From Parasutterella excrementihominis YIT 11859 (GTDB taxonomy: Bacteria > Pseudomonadota > Gammaproteobacteria > Burkholderiales > Burkholderiaceae_F): a DNA stretch of 64,000 nt. Below the pieces are notes generated by a model. It made no database searches and was not told the DNA's origin. It worked only from the letters and a program-made list of their open reading frames with translations. This document shows positions 9,212 to 17,682 of this stretch, one piece after another; the stretch's first letter is position 1; every line of letters starts with the position of its first letter. A program made the position numbers and the translations under genes. Location: positions 1 through 64,000 of the forward strand of contig NZ_GL883690.1 of assembly GCF_000205025.1 (NCBI RefSeq). Reading direction: 5' to 3'.

Positions 9212-10462
9212 ATGTCAACTAAGAAAAACTTTTGGATAGGACTGCCCATGCAGATGATGTATGGCTTGGTCCTAGGCGTGATCGTAGGTACGATGGTATC
9301 TTCCGAATTCGGTGCCACCTACCTGCAGCCGCTTGGCCAGCTGTTCATTCGTTTGATCCGCATGGTCGTAGTACCGTTGGTTGTTGCGACTTTGATTGCA
9401 GGCTCAGCCGGCTTGGGTGATGCCAGCAAAATCGGCAAGATCGCTGTTAAAACAATTCTCTTCTTCGCAATTACGACGGCTATTGCAGTTACGATCGGTC
9501 TGATCGTTGCTAACTTCATGGAACCGGGTACCGGTTTAACGATTTCCGTCGAAGGTCTGAAGGCTAAAGCAGCTGCTGCGCCTCCCCTTTCTAAGGTCCT
9601 TCTTGAGATCGTCCCGATTAACCCGATCGAAGCTTTTGCCAAAGGCAACATGCTTCAGGTTATCTTCTTCTCCATCTTCTTCGGTTTCTGCCTCTCGCTT
9701 ATGGGCGATTCCGTACGCATGGTGACAGACTTCTTCCAGAAAGTCGGCGACGTCATGATTCGGATGACCAACTATGTCATGCTTTACGCTCCGATCGGTG
9801 TGTTTGGCTTGATCGCTTACACGGTTACACGTCATGGGTTGGCTGTTCTGCTTCCGCTGGGCAAGCTCATTCTTACCGCTTTCATCGCAACGCTTATCTT
9901 CGTCTGCATTACCTATCTGCCGATCATCAAACTTATCGGCATGAAGATTTCCGATTACCTCAAAGGCGCTTTCGAACCCTGGCTTATCGCTTTCACAACT
10001 TGCTCTTCTGCCGCAGCCTTGGCTGTCAACCTTGAAGCTTCCCGCAAGATGGGTGCCTCTAAAGCTATTGCTTCTTTCGCAATTCCTCTGGGCAACACCA
10101 TCAACATGAACGGTACCTCCATCTACATGGGCGTAACCGCTGTGTTCGCTGCCGAAGTTTTCGGTATTGACCTTACTCTGGCTCAGCAGTTCCAGATCGT
10201 TTTGATGGGCGTTCTGGCTGCCGTCGGTACAGCCGGTGTTCCAGGTGCCGGCCTGATTATGACAACTCTGGTCTTTACAGAAGTCGGTATTCCTCTTGAA
10301 GCCGTTGCTCTGATTGCCGGTATCGACCGTATCCTTGATATGATCCGTACATCTGTCAACGTCCTCGGCGACAGCTTAACCGCGCTAGTGGTTTCTAAGT
10401 CCGAAGGTGTTCTCGGCACAGAACTGATGGATCAGGACACAGTTGTTAAAGAACAACTTTAA
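9212..10462 (+). CDS. Dicarboxylate/amino acid:cation symporter (DAACS family)
   Basis: 416 residues, highly hydrophobic, the expected size for GltP/DctA-type carriers. Family signatures include the serine-rich re-entrant loop (TCSSAAALAVNLEAS, about residues 267-281), the NMNGTSIYMG sodium/substrate motif near residue 300 and AGVPGAGLIM of hairpin 2. It imports glutamate, aspartate or C4-dicarboxylates with protons or sodium; the exact substrate cannot be read from sequence. Start ATG follows TTTGGAGG. It stands alone between a long AT-rich promoter region and a strong terminator. Confidence 0.9.
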   Translation: MSTKKNFWIGLPMQMMYGLVLGVIVGTMVSSEFGATYLQPLGQLFIRLIRMVVVPLVVATLIAGSAGLGDASKIGKIAVKTILFFAITTAIAVTIGLIVANFMEPGTGLTISVEGLKAKAAAAPPLSKVLLEIVPINPIEAFAKGNMLQVIFFSIFFGFCLSLMGDSVRMVTDFFQKVGDVMIRMTNYVMLYAPIGVFGLIAYTVTRHGLAVLLPLGKLILTAFIATLIFVCITYLPIIKLIGMKISDYLKGAFEPWLIAFTTCSSAAALAVNLEASRKMGASKAIASFAIPLGNTINMNGTSIYMGVTAVFAAEVFGIDLTLAQQFQIVLMGVLAAVGTAGVPGAGLIMTTLVFTEVGIPLEAVALIAGIDRILDMIRTSVNVLGDSLTALVVSKSEGVLGTELMDQDTVVKEQL

Positions 10463-10490
10463 TAAATAAAAAGTAAGAGATTGGCAAGGT

Positions 10491-10516
10491 AAAGCCGGGC
10501 GAAAGCCCGGCTTTTT
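10491..10516 (+). terminator. Strong intrinsic terminator after the symporter
   Basis: Stem AAAGCCGGGC / GCCCGGCTTT with a GAAA tetraloop and a T5 tract. Confidence 0.95.
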
Positions 10517-10600
10517 CGTGGCTAAAATAGGTTTTAGCCGGCTAACTAATCGCGGCATTTTGTTATGCTTATGGACAACTAATATCCAACGAAGACGAAG

Positions 10601-10801
10601 ATGTTTCCTAGCTTTTGGGCACAATTTCACGATTTTTTTGAAACCGCGCTTTATTGGTTTGCCAGTACGTTTAATCTCACGGCTGAGTTTGCCAAGATAA
10701 GAGGCGGTTTGGATGAATTTTTTTGGGCCATAGAAAGTATCTTCGAGGGTTTATTTCACTACATCCCTTCACTTTTATCCGGAGGATTCCTCGGCTACTA
10801 A
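10601..10801 (+). CDS. Small Phe-rich hypothetical protein
   Basis: 66 residues, not recognised. Unusually aromatic: 13 Phe, 3 Trp and 3 Tyr, arranged as amphipathic segments (FFETALYWFAST, LFHYIPSLLSG), with a Gly-rich end. The gene sits between the symporter terminator and its own terminator at 10808-10833, which supports a real transcription unit. The ribosome site is weak (ACGAAG 5 nt before ATG). It could be a membrane-active or membrane-associated mini-protein. A leader peptide is less likely because nothing follows on the same strand. Confidence 0.4.
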   Translation: MFPSFWAQFHDFFETALYWFASTFNLTAEFAKIRGGLDEFFWAIESIFEGLFHYIPSLLSGGFLGY

Positions 10802-10807
10802 TAAAAT

Positions 10808-10833
10808 AAAAGTGCCCTCTTAAGGACGCTTTT
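10808..10833. terminator. Bidirectional terminator between the mini-ORF and bcp
   Basis: Imperfect stem AAAAGTGCCC / GGACGCTTTT with T and A runs on both sides, so it can serve both converging units. Confidence 0.6.
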
Positions 10834-10855
10834 ACAGCTTAACTTGTTCTTTCTA

Positions 10856-11371
10856 TTAAGAAATTCCGAGAGCTTTCTCTAAATCGGCAACGCTGGTTTT
10901 GGCTTTTACGTCTCTGAATTCAGCTGTCAAAATACCGTTTTCATCGATCACAAAAGTGCTGCGGACAATGCCGAGGTACTTTCTGCCGTACATCGATTTC
11001 AACTTAAGAACCCCGTAGAGTTTGGAAACTTCAGAGTCAGCGTCGCTCAGCAGCGGGAATTTGAGCCCCTGTTTGTTTCTGAAATTGGTGTGGCTCTTTA
11101 TGCTGTCTCTAGATACTCCGATGACCACATATCCGGCTTTTTCAAATTTATCTAAAGCGGCCTGGAAGTTCACGGCCTGCATGGTGCAGCCGGAGGTATT
11201 GTCCTTCGGGTAAAAATAAAGAACGACTTTTTTGCCTCGAAGATCGGAAAGTCTAGCCTTTCCGCCTAAGTCGCTTTCTAATTCAAAATCAGGAGCGGGT
11301 TCGCCGACAACAGCTTTGCATTCGTCTTCGCTAGGAGCCACAGGCTCGCTCTTTCCTGTCAAATGACACAT
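10856..11371 (-). CDS. bcp: Thiol peroxidase of the Bcp/PrxQ peroxiredoxin type
   Basis: 171 residues of AhpC/TSA fold. The peroxidatic cysteine lies in YPKDNTSGCTMQA, the classical Bcp motif. The usual resolving Cys five residues later is replaced (CTMQAVNF), so this may be a 1-Cys form or use another thiol. It reduces peroxides with thioredoxin-type donors in the cytosol. Start ATG has GGAG at good distance. The 12-nt gap from the AbrB-like gene suggests one mRNA. The N-terminus carries a roughly 20-residue extension before the fold (GEPAPDFEL). Confidence 0.9.
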   Translation of the reverse strand: MCHLTGKSEPVAPSEDECKAVVGEPAPDFELESDLGGKARLSDLRGKKVVLYFYPKDNTSGCTMQAVNFQAALDKFEKAGYVVIGVSRDSIKSHTNFRNKQGLKFPLLSDADSEVSKLYGVLKLKSMYGRKYLGIVRSTFVIDENGILTAEFRDVKAKTSVADLEKALGIS

Positions 11372-11383
11372 TCTTATACTCCG

Positions 11384-11626
11384 TTAATCAGTTGCAAACT
11401 GCATTGTAGGAATTCGCAATGGTTTTGTTAAGCCTGTGGCTGCTTTGGGCTGGTCTTTTTGAATTGAATTTTGTTTTTTAACAACGAGACGAATACTGTC
11501 GCCGTCTTTCACAAAAGAAATTAAATCGCCTACGCCGGCACCGAGTTTACGAAGAATTTCTTCGGGGATACGCACGGCACCGAATTCATTGACATCTGCC
11601 GTGTCTGTCACAGAGGGATGGATCAT
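11384..11626 (-). CDS. AbrB/SpoVT-type DNA-binding domain protein
   Basis: 80 residues. The N-terminal half matches the swapped-hairpin AbrB/MazE fold (VNEFGAVRIPEEILRKLGAGVGDLI), as in transition-state regulators and antitoxins. The C-terminal half is basic and unstructured. No toxin gene adjoins it, so it is more likely a regulator than an antitoxin. It lies immediately upstream of the peroxiredoxin gene on the same strand and may control that unit. The ribosome site is weak. Confidence 0.65.
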   Translation of the reverse strand: MIHPSVTDTADVNEFGAVRIPEEILRKLGAGVGDLISFVKDGDSIRLVVKKQNSIQKDQPKAATGLTKPLRIPTMQFATD

Positions 11627-11718
11627 TGTTAATTAGCAAATTAAGAATCACCAGTCTATTGCTGGCATTCTATTCACTTAAGCGCAAGTCAGATGGTTAT
11701 CCCCTTCAAATTGGGCCT

Positions 11719-11741
11719 AAAAAATCCCGCCGGAGCGGGAT
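11719..11741 (-). terminator. Intrinsic terminator of the membrane protein gene
   Basis: Read on the minus strand: ATCCCGC, TCCG loop, GCGGGAT, then a T6 run. Confidence 0.92.
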
Positions 11742-11754
11742 GAGATACTTGGTC

Positions 11755-12696
11755 TTATTCGGGTCGTTTTTCCGGACCGTGTGTTTGTTCGGGAGGCACC
11801 GGAATGATGGTAGCGGCAGGTTCTACTTTCTCTTCTTTCTTGGCGCCGAAACCGAAACGGCTGGGTTTCGGAGCTTCAGCTTGAGCAGCAGGTTCAGCTT
11901 TCGGAGCTTTTTCCGGTTCCTTCTTAACGGGCCTTGCAGCGGCATCAATCGGTTTGCGGAAAGCATTGAAGAAAAGAAGCAGGCTTAAAAGGGCCGCCAA
12001 ACTGCACATGGAAATCACAAGGTACCACTGCGGGAAAGCGAATTTAATGTTGAAAATGACAAGAGGCGTGTTGGCAGGCAGGAAGAAGTAGATCGATCCG
12101 CCTAAAGCCGACCAGAAAATCAGGTTGAAACCGAACACCCAGCGGGATGCAGGCCCTCTTCCTTTGACGCAGCAAATCGAGAAACCGAGCAGGAAAAGAA
12201 TGACGGTAATCAGAGCATTTTCAACCTGGAGGAATCCAGACCAACCGGTGCTGAAAGGAAGGTAATGCGTTTCTTCTTTGGCTTTCGGTTCGTCAGCCAG
12301 CTTACTTTCAGTCGGAACCGGAGAGGGAGCCGCAGTGGTCACTGCAGGAACTGTCGGTTCAGTGGCCGAAGATAAGGAAGAAGAATTTGGCGAGACATTC
12401 AGCTCAGTCTTAGCGCTCTCTTGTTCGGTTCTTTCTTCTGTTTTGACAAGGCCGTCATCAGGTTTTTCGTAAAAGGCAGCGTTTTTGGCTTGTTCTTTTA
12501 CAACGGGATCATCGATGTGATCACTCTTTTTCTGGAAAATAGAAAGCTTGTTGGTGTTGACAGCAACTTTCTTTTGAACCGCAACAATCATGTTGTCCGG
12601 TTCAAAGACGCTCTCGCCTCGGACGTAAAGGTAATAGCCGAAGAAAGCGTGCATAAACATTGCGATAAAGCAGATAAGCGCCAATATGATACGCAT
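11755..12696 (-). CDS. Membrane protein with Pro/Ala/Lys-rich tail, function unknown
   Basis: 313 residues, family not recognised. One N-terminal membrane helix (residues 2-25), a low-complexity Ser/Thr/Glu-rich stretch of about 120 residues, then three helices (about 160-180, 190-208 and 225-245) and a cytoplasmic-looking tail rich in Pro, Ala, Lys and Glu. The ribosome site GAGAGG supports the ATG. It is a single-gene unit with its own terminator. It resembles envelope scaffold proteins in layout only. Confidence 0.7.
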   Translation of the reverse strand: MRIILALICFIAMFMHAFFGYYLYVRGESVFEPDNMIVAVQKKVAVNTNKLSIFQKKSDHIDDPVVKEQAKNAAFYEKPDDGLVKTEERTEQESAKTELNVSPNSSSLSSATEPTVPAVTTAAPSPVPTESKLADEPKAKEETHYLPFSTGWSGFLQVENALITVILFLLGFSICCVKGRGPASRWVFGFNLIFWSALGGSIYFFLPANTPLVIFNIKFAFPQWYLVISMCSLAALLSLLLFFNAFRKPIDAAARPVKKEPEKAPKAEPAAQAEAPKPSRFGFGAKKEEKVEPAATIIPVPPEQTHGPEKRPE

Positions 12697-12778
12697 AAGA
12701 AAACCTCTCGTTACAATGTGTAAAGATTAGCACACTGCCAACCTTGTAAAACCTTCAATCTCCCGAACCGACCGTAGT

Positions 12779-12808
12779 TTGCTGATTTTTGCGAAAATGA
12801 GGTATAAA
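12779..12808 (+). promoter_or_regulatory. Candidate sigma-70 promoter for the dCMP deaminase gene
   Basis: TTGCTG (12779-12784), 18-bp spacer, TATAAA (12803-12808), 40 nt before the start codon. Confidence 0.45.
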
Positions 12809-12848
12809 ACTAAAATCTTGAAAGTTATGTTTCCGGCAGGAAAATAAG

Positions 12849-13265
12849 ATGGATATCAAAAAAGACAATGAAATGTATATGACGATTGCGCAGATTGCTG
12901 CGCAGAGAAGTTATGCCAAGCGCTTAAAAGTAGGCTGCATCATTGTCAAAAACCATTCAATTATTTCTTTCGGCTGGAACGGAATGCCGACCGGATACGA
13001 CAACTGCTGCGAATATGAAGTTGACGGGAAACTCGTCACTCGTCCCGAGGTTCAGCATGCCGAGCTAAACGCCATCGCAAAACTTGCACAGAACGGATAC
13101 AGCTCCAATGGCGCCAAAATTTTTATTACGCACTCCCCTTGTATTCACTGCTCTCTATTAATACAGAAGTGCGGAATTAACGAAGTTTATTATCACGAGA
13201 ACTATCGTGATGATGCAGGGATTCAGTTCTTAAAGAAAGCCGGCATTAAAGTCGAACAGCTCTGA
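12849..13265 (+). CDS. Deoxycytidylate (dCMP) deaminase family protein
   Basis: 138 residues. Carries the zinc-dependent cytidine/deoxycytidylate deaminase signature: HAE near residue 69 (zinc His plus catalytic Glu) and SPCIHC near residue 97 (two zinc Cys). The substrate loop GWNGMPTGYDNC is typical of dCMP deaminases of the ComEB type, which supply dUMP for thymidylate synthesis. The ribosome site AGGAAAATAAG precedes the ATG. It is a single-gene unit with a likely promoter just upstream. Confidence 0.88.
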   Translation: MDIKKDNEMYMTIAQIAAQRSYAKRLKVGCIIVKNHSIISFGWNGMPTGYDNCCEYEVDGKLVTRPEVQHAELNAIAKLAQNGYSSNGAKIFITHSPCIHCSLLIQKCGINEVYYHENYRDDAGIQFLKKAGIKVEQL

Positions 13266-13294
13266 TTTTTCCGCACATTTCACTCAAGTTCGTA

Positions 13295-13326
13295 GCTTTC
13301 GGATTCTATCTAAGAGCTCCGAAAGC
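13295..13326. repeat. Nine-base-pair hairpin downstream of the deaminase gene
   Basis: GCTTTCGGA (13295-13303) and TCCGAAAGC (13318-13326) with a 14-nt loop. There is no U-tract; it may be part of the overlapping 3' UTRs. Confidence 0.5.
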
Positions 13327-13336
13327 ACAAAAAAGA

Positions 13337-13369
13337 AAAACCTGCCGACCTTTCGGTCTGACAAGTTTT
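13337..13369. terminator. Strong bidirectional terminator
   Basis: A 14-bp stem with one bulged base, AAAACCTGCCGACC / GGTCTGACAAGTTTT, with a GAAA loop on the minus strand, followed there by an almost unbroken 12-nt T run. It mainly serves the minus-strand gene at 13458-13832. Confidence 0.85.
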
Positions 13370-13420
13370 GCCAAGGAAGTCGCACCTTATCCCATTCCAT
13401 CTGAACGGGCCTCGGTCAAC

Positions 13421-13443
13421 CCGGCACCTAATCTCGGTGCCGG
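13421..13443. repeat. GC-rich hairpin in the 3' UTR of the small repeat protein gene
   Basis: Perfect stem CCGGCACC / GGTGCCGG with a 7-nt loop, 14 nt beyond the stop codon of the 13458-13832 gene. It has no U-tract, so it is an RNA-stability or protein-binding candidate rather than a terminator. Confidence 0.5.
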
Positions 13444-13457
13444 TACCTCAATTTCAA

Positions 13458-13832
13458 TTACTTATCTAATTTCTTCTTCAAAGCATCCAACCCGCAGTTC
13501 ATCATGTCATTGAACTGGCCGGCTGTGATACCGGAATACTTTTCTTTAGTCTTCTGAACGGCGTCGGCAATGATTTCACGAATTTCGCCTTCGGTCAGGC
13601 TGGAATATTTTTCCTTAGTGCGCTGAACAGCGGCATTGATCATGTCACTGATTTCGCCTTCAGTAACGTCACTTTCTTTATCCAGAGCGCGCGGATCTTT
13701 AACGAACTTACCAACGGCGTTTTCAACCAAGTTGGACAAGCCTTCAACGCCCTGTCCGCTCTTAGCGAGATAGGCCATTACGGCATCATTAAGTTCATCC
13801 GATACTGTTACGCTCCATTCAGCTTTTCCCAT
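13458..13832 (-). CDS. Small protein with RHH-like head and tandem helical repeats
   Basis: 124 residues from the ATG at 13832, which has AGG eight bases upstream; a GTG at 13841 would add three residues. The N-terminus (WSVTVSDELNDAVMAYLA, then GLSNLVENAVGKFV) resembles a ribbon-helix-helix arc, beta strand plus two helices, as in CopG/ParD proteins. It is followed by three similar units of about 23 residues: TEGEISDMINAAVQRTKEKY, TEGEIREIIADAVQKTKEKY and a diverged third. No partner toxin is adjacent. The 3' UTR carries two stable hairpins. Function unknown; DNA binding is an inference from fold resemblance. Confidence 0.6.
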   Translation of the reverse strand: MGKAEWSVTVSDELNDAVMAYLAKSGQGVEGLSNLVENAVGKFVKDPRALDKESDVTEGEISDMINAAVQRTKEKYSSLTEGEIREIIADAVQKTKEKYSGITAGQFNDMMNCGLDALKKKLDK

Positions 13833-13944
13833 TTCGATCACCTTTTAAGTTATTGGACCGGAGTCACTTCCGACCTGTCGATGGTTAGACTATAAGGGAA
13901 ATCACGAATAAGCAGACAATATCTGCCCCATTTAGAGTCGTTTG

Positions 13945-14610
13945 TTAAGAAAGATACTTTTCCAGCCCGAGAATCGCTGCCAGCTGAGGAACGTTATCTG
14001 CCACACCTAGTGAGGCGGTTTCCAGTAATCGCTCTTTCGGACTTGCGCCGTAACTTACTGCTACCGAGTCCGATCCTGCATTCGTTGCCATCTGCATATC
14101 TAATACTGCGTCGCCGACCATCACTATGTCTTTGGTCTCAAGTCCGGATTCATCCGCAATGGCTAAAAGCATTCCGGGATTCGGCTTAGAGAAATTCGTG
14201 TCGGCGGTTTGGACACATTCAAATAAATGCTCAATCCCGGTGGCGTTAAAAACTCGTTTCATCCCTTCTCGGCTCTTTCCGGTCGCGATGGCCAGACGCT
14301 TGCCGTCTTTGTGCATGTTCTCCAGCAGTTGTCTGAAGCCCGGAACCAATTCCAGCTGAGCTTCCTTTTTAGCGTACCAGTCCATGTAGGCTTGGATGAA
14401 TTCGGAATAGCGGCCTTTCGGACAGTCGCAGCAGCAAAGAGCAATGGAATCAGAACGATTAAGTCCGATAGTTGAAAGTACCAGCTCGTCCGAAGGTACT
14501 GGATAACCCAATGCTTTCGAGGCATGCTGGTATCCCTGCATGATGAGGCGGGTTGTATCCATTAATGTTCCGTCCCAATCAAAGACATACATTTCGTAAG
14601 ATTTAGCCAT
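13945..14610 (-). CDS. HAD-superfamily phosphatase (phosphoglycolate phosphatase-like)
   Basis: 221 residues. All four HAD motifs are visible: VFDWDGTLMD (nucleophile Asp near residue 10), AIATGKS (motif II Thr), the SKPNPGM lysine and MVGDAVLDM (motif IV acids). A helical cap sits after motif I, so it belongs with Gph/PGMB-like small-molecule phosphatases; substrate unknown. Its ATG overlaps the stop of the RNase G gene by one base (TAATG), indicating translational coupling. In many proteobacteria a nucleotide-related phosphatase or Maf accompanies rng, so house-cleaning is plausible. Confidence 0.85.
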   Translation of the reverse strand: MAKSYEMYVFDWDGTLMDTTRLIMQGYQHASKALGYPVPSDELVLSTIGLNRSDSIALCCCDCPKGRYSEFIQAYMDWYAKKEAQLELVPGFRQLLENMHKDGKRLAIATGKSREGMKRVFNATGIEHLFECVQTADTNFSKPNPGMLLAIADESGLETKDIVMVGDAVLDMQMATNAGSDSVAVSYGASPKERLLETASLGVADNVPQLAAILGLEKYLS

Positions 14611-16070
14611 TAGAGCACCAGCACGTCGTATTGTTCTTGGTTGTATTCCGTCTCGACCGACAAAGTGATCGGTTTTTGGATGGAATCACCGACGAGGGCC
14701 AGAGCCTCGCTTTCTTCGTCTAAGAAGAGGTCGATGACGGATTGAGAAGCCAGAATTCGAAATTCTTTAGCATCTTTAAACTGATGGTATTCGCGCACGA
14801 CTTCACGAAGAATTTCATAGCAAACTGTGCGCGCCGTCTTGATTTCTCCTCTGCCGCCGCAAGTCGGGCAGGTTTCGCAAAGCGTGTGCGCCAAGGATTC
14901 TCGTGTACGTTTGCGTGTGATCTGAACAAGGCCTAAAGAAGTGAATTCAGAAATCGAAATGCGATTGCGGTCTCTTGCAACGGCCTTTCTTAGTTCGGTT
15001 AAAACGCCCTGCTCATGTTCTTTGGAGTCCATGTCGATAAAGTCGACTATGATGATTCCGCCTAAGTTGCGTAAGCGGAGCTGACGAGCGATGGCCTGAG
15101 AAGCTTCCAGGTTCGTTTTGTAAATCGTGTCCGAGAAATCTCTTCTGCCTACAAAAGCGCCCGTGTTGACGTCAATAGTCGTCATGGCTTCAGTCTGATC
15201 AATAATCAGATAACCGCCGGATTTCAAATCGACACGGCGGCTGAGCGAAGCTTCGATTTCTTTTTCGAGATTGTATTGATCAAAAAGCGGACGCTCGCTG
15301 TTATATAACTCAAGCAGTTCAACGGCTTCAGGTACGAATTTTTTTCCGAATCTCTGAAGTTCTTCAAAGACTTCCGGATTATCAACGATGATTTTTCCAG
15401 TCTGCTCCGTCACGATATCTCTCAGCACTCGCTGCGAGATAGAGACATCTGAGTAAAGCAGGCAGGGCGCGCCGGCGATATGCGTTTTAGCTTCAATGTC
15501 GAGCCAAAGTTTTTCCAGATACTTCATGTCGTTGACGAAGTCTTCCGGCTTGGCATCTTCACCGCTGGTACGAACGATAAAACCGCCCTTCGGAATGCCC
15601 TGTTCTTCCGTTAACTTGGCAACGGCTTCCTTTAAACGTTCACGTTCGGCCTCATCTTCGATTTTTTGGCTGACGCCGATGTGAGAAGTGTAAGGAAGGT
15701 AAACCAACAGCCGACCGGCTAAACTGATTTCGGTGGTGAGTCGAGCGCCTTTTGTACCGATCGGATCTTTGGCGACCTGGACGAGAACCACTTGGCCGTC
15801 GTGAAGAAGCCGCTCGATCGGAAGCGTTCCGCCGTTTTCCTGGTGGGCTTGGCGCATATCACTGACATGCAGAAACGCGGCTCTCGGGAGTCCGATTTCA
15901 ACGAAGGCGGACTGCATGCCGGGAAGCACTTTTCCGACCACGCCTAAATATATATTGCCGATTAAAGAGACATCCGCATTTCTTTCAATGCGGAGCTCCT
16001 GTAAGACGCCGTCTTCTAAGACTGCTACTCGCGTCTCGTGGACGGCATTGTTAATTAATATTTCCTGCAT
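14610..16070 (-). CDS. rng: Ribonuclease G
   Basis: 486 residues, the normal RNase G length, shorter than RNase E because the C-terminal scaffold is absent. It begins with MQEILIN and the S1 RNA-binding domain (IYLGVVGKVLPGMQSAFVEIG, about residues 40-60). The catalytic Mg-binding acids are in IDVNTGAF (about 300) and IVDFIDMD (about 342). The Zn-link CPTCGGRGE lies near residue 402. It processes 16S rRNA 5' ends and degrades mRNA. Start ATG has AAGGA seven bases upstream. First gene of an operon with the HAD phosphatase. Confidence 0.95.
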   Translation of the reverse strand: MQEILINNAVHETRVAVLEDGVLQELRIERNADVSLIGNIYLGVVGKVLPGMQSAFVEIGLPRAAFLHVSDMRQAHQENGGTLPIERLLHDGQVVLVQVAKDPIGTKGARLTTEISLAGRLLVYLPYTSHIGVSQKIEDEAERERLKEAVAKLTEEQGIPKGGFIVRTSGEDAKPEDFVNDMKYLEKLWLDIEAKTHIAGAPCLLYSDVSISQRVLRDIVTEQTGKIIVDNPEVFEELQRFGKKFVPEAVELLELYNSERPLFDQYNLEKEIEASLSRRVDLKSGGYLIIDQTEAMTTIDVNTGAFVGRRDFSDTIYKTNLEASQAIARQLRLRNLGGIIIVDFIDMDSKEHEQGVLTELRKAVARDRNRISISEFTSLGLVQITRKRTRESLAHTLCETCPTCGGRGEIKTARTVCYEILREVVREYHQFKDAKEFRILASQSVIDLFLDEESEALALVGDSIQKPITLSVETEYNQEQYDVLVL

Positions 16071-16199
16071 TATTTGTCCTTATTCTTTGTTTCTGAAATT
16101 TTAATCTCTCTAGCTGCCGAGACCTAAAATCGTGACCTGATTCGCACGCAGGAGCCGTCCTGTTGGATAATGTAATTTGTTGAAGAAGACAAGAAAGTA

Positions 16200-17663
16200 A
16201 TGGCATTTTTTAATTTTGGCAGTCGGACCGATCTTTCCTCGCCGTTTACGGAGGAACAGGCGCGCCTGCTGACTTGGACGAAAGTTCTGGAAGAGGAAGC
16301 GGTAAAGCGCCGGAAGATCACCATTTCAGAGCTCAAGGAAGTTACGGCTCGCTGCGCACGCGAAGTCGGGGAACAGGCTGACTTTAAAAAACTTCTTCTG
16401 ACCCGTGCAGAAGGTGTTCTGGATTTACTCAGATCGAAAAGTGCCGTTTCTTTGAAGAAGCCTCAAGGCATTCCCTATCTATTGATCGGTTCTGTTTTTG
16501 CAGTTTTGGCCTTTGTCGGCGGCGTTTTGACTAACGAATTTTCTGTCACGAATAATCGAATCAACCTGCTTTCGCCTCCTCTTTTAGGTGTTATTGCATG
16601 GAATCTCATCGTTTACTGCTGGATTGCAATTGCCGTTTTGTTTAACCGCGGAAAATCTCCGGTCGGCCTCATTCGCCGCTTTTTTGCCGGAGCGCTTTTA
16701 AAACTTCAGACTCGCGGAAGTCACGGCCAGCAGGCGCTAATTACTTTTTACTCTAAATGGACAGAAGCGGAGATGCCGCTGCTGCGCGGCCGCATTGCAG
16801 AAATTCTTCACTTTTCTGCCGCCCTTTTCGGCTTGGGACTCATTGCCTCTATCGGTATCCACGGCTGGGGCACGGAATATACCGTCGGATGGGAAAGCAC
16901 TTGGCTTTCCGATAAGCCCTCTGCAGTGCTGACCTTTATCAACCTGTTTTACGGAATGATTCCGGTGAATTCAGATCTATTTAATCAGCTGACGCCGCAG
17001 GTCATTGAGTCGATGAATTTCGGATCCGGTCACGGACAAAATGCCGCACCCTGGCTGCTCCAGCTTTTTTACATTATTTCCTTGGTCGTTGTGGTGCCTC
17101 GAATCCTCTTAGGGCTTTATGCTTTAGCAAAGACCCAATATATCGAGAATCACTTCCCGGTTGATCTTGAGTCGGTTTATTACTCTAATATTCTCCGTCA
17201 ATGGAGAGGACAAACTATGTTGATTCAAATTATTCCGTTTTCTTATCCTTTAACGGAAAAGGTAAAGGACGGAATTCAGAAATTTGCTTCCGAGCTGCAT
17301 CCGGAAAATTCCCGCTGTATCTTCTCTGCCGCTCAGCATGAAGACACCAAGCTTCCGGAGATTCCTGCCGGTGAGCAAACGGAAGTCGTGGCCGTTTTTG
17401 CAATGACCTCTACACCGGAGACCGAAGTCCAAGGCCGTTTTATTGCTGAGCTCAAGGAAAAGGCCCAGGCTTCGAAAGCCCTCTTACGTATCGTTGTTGA
17501 TACCTCAGGCTTCTTAGCCCGTTTTGCCAATACGCCCCAACGAATTGCAGAGCGTAAAAAGAATTGGTCGAACTTCCTCACACCGTACGGCGTCAGTTTT
17601 GCCTTTGTGAATCTGACCGATGCAGATTCGAAGGACGCAGCCGCGCAGTTCGAACAAGCTTGA
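16200..17663 (+). CDS. DUF2868 membrane protein, partner of the DUF3482 GTPase
   Basis: 487 residues with membrane helices around 90-115, 130-155, 200-225 and 285-310, between a soluble N-terminus and a cytoplasmic C-terminal domain. It matches DUF2868, found almost only in beta/gammaproteobacteria beside a GTPase with a DUF3482 tail, exactly the gene that follows 19 nt downstream. The role is unknown; a membrane anchor or regulator for the GTPase is inferred. It is divergent from rng with a 129-bp shared promoter region. The ribosome site is weak (AAGAAAG). Confidence 0.8.
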   Translation: MAFFNFGSRTDLSSPFTEEQARLLTWTKVLEEEAVKRRKITISELKEVTARCAREVGEQADFKKLLLTRAEGVLDLLRSKSAVSLKKPQGIPYLLIGSVFAVLAFVGGVLTNEFSVTNNRINLLSPPLLGVIAWNLIVYCWIAIAVLFNRGKSPVGLIRRFFAGALLKLQTRGSHGQQALITFYSKWTEAEMPLLRGRIAEILHFSAALFGLGLIASIGIHGWGTEYTVGWESTWLSDKPSAVLTFINLFYGMIPVNSDLFNQLTPQVIESMNFGSGHGQNAAPWLLQLFYIISLVVVVPRILLGLYALAKTQYIENHFPVDLESVYYSNILRQWRGQTMLIQIIPFSYPLTEKVKDGIQKFASELHPENSRCIFSAAQHEDTKLPEIPAGEQTEVVAVFAMTSTPETEVQGRFIAELKEKAQASKALLRIVVDTSGFLARFANTPQRIAERKKNWSNFLTPYGVSFAFVNLTDADSKDAAAQFEQA

Positions 17664-17682
17664 TAAGGATAAGTCATAAAAA

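Noticed and set aside
11384-11626. Toxin-antitoxin pair with the AbrB-like protein as antitoxin
   Set aside because: The adjacent gene is a peroxiredoxin, and no PIN, RelE or MazF-like protein is encoded nearby.
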